Origin: Pirellula sp.
Lineage (GTDB): Bacteria > Planctomycetota > Planctomycetia > Pirellulales > PNKZ01
Assembly: GCA_013822735.1 (NCBI GenBank)
Contig: PNKZ01000011.1
Coordinates: forward strand, 62,001 to 126,000
Length of the DNA stretch: 64,000 bases
Direction: 5' to 3'
This document shows, in pieces, positions 41,801-44,800 of this stretch (its first letter is position 1; every line of letters starts with the position of its first letter). The translations under genes and the position numbers were made by a program. The notes under the pieces were generated by a model. The model was given only the letters and a program-made list of their open reading frames with translations, was not told the DNA's origin and did not search any database.

Positions 41801-44800
41801 ACCGGTCTGCAATTGGGCGGCGTCGTCGGGCCCACCGCGTTCAATGTCGGATATGCCATCGGCGAAGGGAACCCCATGGCGGTGTTAACGGTCAATCGGG
41901 CCGCCGCGTTGAATTCGAATATCACCTCGGGCAACTTGGTGATGAACGGCGGCATCCGCTTCGGCGGTTCGACCGGCGAGCAAGGACAGACGCTGAATTT
42001 CAACAGCGGTACCAGCAACTTCAACCTTCTGGTGCGCGGCAGTTTAGATCTCGGCCCCGCTACGCTCGATAGCAAGCCGGCCTACGCCTATATCAGCACT
42101 GGCGTCAACGGTAACACGACGACGCTTCGTATCGACGGACAAGTTACCGGCGGGGCAACACTATTTAAGACCGGCGGGCAAACTCTCGACTTGAACAACG
42201 TGAATACCGGAACGCTTAATACGAACTTCGGCGGTATTCAAATCAATCAGGGCGTTCTGAACATTCGAGGCAATAGCATGGGCGTGCCCGTGACGGGCGC
42301 AACGATCGCCGCAGGTTCGCTCATTACGGTTCCGAGCACAACCGGCCTCGTCGCGGGAATGACGGTGTACGGTCCCGGAATTCCGGTGAATTCGACGATT
42401 CAGTCCGGTTCGATCACGGGCAATACTTTCACCATCAATACCACGGCGACTGCCCAAACAGGCCCTCAAACGATTTTCTTCTTCTCGCCGCTGAATACTT
42501 TTGCCAGCGGCGCTCCCAACGCCTTACTCAACCCTACTCCGGCGATTGGTTCCTCGACACCCCTTTATAACGGCGGTATTGGTTCCGGCGCTCTCACGCT
42601 CTACGGCGGCACGACCAATATCCGTCTCGATGTCGGTACAAACGACAATGTCCGTCAGAGATTCTGGGTCGGCAGCAATTCTTCCGGCAACAGCCTCATC
42701 GTCAACGGTAGCTCCACGCTGACCATCGATCGCAACACGGGCTCGTACTCCGCCAAGCATTTGGCCTTTTCCGATATGACGATCGGAAACTCGGTGTTCT
42801 CCGTCACTTCGGGGAACTATGTGTTGGAGATCAATGGAGCGACCAAACTGGTGGGGACGCCGACCATCTCGGTGACCAACTCGTTCTTGCTCAACGGCAC
42901 CGTTACCGACGGCGGTTCCCGCTCGGCCATCGTCAAGACCGGCGGCGGTGATCTTTGGATCAACAACAGTACAAGCGTCTTCGGCGGTTTGCTGCAAGGT
43001 GCTGTCGGCGCCAACGGTATCGGGATCGTCGTCAACGGCGGCCTAGTTCGGTTCGGCGACGTGAATAGTGAAGGTGGTACCGCCATGAACATGGCGACGA
43101 TACTGCGCAATAGTACGATTCGCATCAATCCAACCGGCAACATCCGCATTAGCGGTGCGGCAAATGCCATCACGTTTGCTAACGGACAGATTGAACAACT
43201 CAGCTCCGGCTCGCAGTTGTCGTTGTTCCGAATTGCCGCCGCGGCCGGAACCACGCCGACGAATCTTCAGAACTGGCTTACTTCGAATTCGAGCGGCGTG
43301 ATTTCGCTCGACGTGACGTACCCGACTAGTCTTAACTTGGCCGCAATCGGCAACGGCGCGTTTTTCCTCGGGGCCTCGGCCGGCGTCAGCTACACCGGTA
43401 CGACGCTTGGCGTTGGTGCAGGCAACCTTTATCGCCTCGGCGGCGGCACCAACACGCTCACCATGGATGCCGCATCGACGACCACAGGAGTCCTTACGGG
43501 TACGGCCGGAGTTCTCTACGGCAGTCAGGCTGCTAACGGCAACGGCACCGTACTGCTCGCAGACGTTAACAATTACAGCGGCAACACAGTCGTCAGTCGC
43601 AGTACTTCGCTGTTGTTTAATATCGCCGCCACGGGGGCGACGACTCACTCGCTGGGTAACGCCGGACAGGTCGACGTATTCGGTACGATCGAAGCTCGCA
43701 CCAATGGTAGTTTCCGCAACTTTGCGGGGACCGCCAACCAGAACACCGTCGTTTTGCATCCGGGATCGGTTCTGTTCCTAAATAACAATGTGACGACCGC
43801 GAATTACAACCGTTGGAACGACAGCACTGCGATCAATCTGGACGGCGCTCAGTTGCAGATCAATTCGTTGAGCAATTCCGCCGTCGCTACAAACCTGGAA
43901 GACGTCGGCGCGATTACCTATGGTCGTGGAGCGACAATTTCCGTTGCCAACCAGGGTACGGGAGCTGTCGGCCTTCGCACGCCGTCGTTCACGCGAACAA
44001 ACGTCGGCACGATCCAGATTCTTACCGGTGACGCCGACAACGGCTCCAACGTAGGCCTCGGACGTGGCACCATCGGCACGGCCAATGTGGATAACCTCTT
44101 CGCCGGTGCCGGTGTCGGCTTAGCAACCAACGTCACACCGAGCGGAGTCGTCAACGGCATGCTGCCGGCGTACATCATCAACGGCACCGATAGCCGCTTC
44201 GTGACCTACGGGACGAACGGCTTCGTCAACGCACCGTTCACGAAAACCGTCAGCGGCGGCGACCTGAACGCCACTCCCATTGTTTCGACGGACATCGTTG
44301 ATGTAAGTGCAGCCGCCCTGACGCTTGTTCAGGACGTCTCCTTGTACGCACTGCGAATCAATCAATCGATTAATTCCGGTGTCGGCCAATATAACACCAT
44401 AACCTTTAGCAACGGCACTACCGACGCGGATCGCGGTGGGCTAATTATTACGAACCCCTCGGATAATTCTTCGGTCACGATTGGAGCCGACCTAAAGTTC
44501 GGCACCGACGGCGATAAGGAAGGCGTCGTCTTCATCAACGCTGTGGGGACCAACCGTACGGCCACAATGTCCGGCGATATCTACGCCGGAAGCATGACCA
44601 AATTCGGCACCGGCACTTTGATCATGGCCAAAGACCAGACGGCCAATGCCCGCGGAATCGGCGCCGGCGGCTTCACCGGCAACTGGACGGTGAACCAAGG
44701 AACCTTGCAGCTCAACACGTTCGGGGCCTCAGGCACGGGCGTCATTACGTTGAACCCGAGCTCGCCGAACACCGCAGCCGGAACCACGCTGAGCCTCAAC

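Noticed and set aside
40547-41812. 421-codon open frame on the - strand inside the second giant gene
   Set aside because: Same reason: antisense composition artefact, no recognisable motif.
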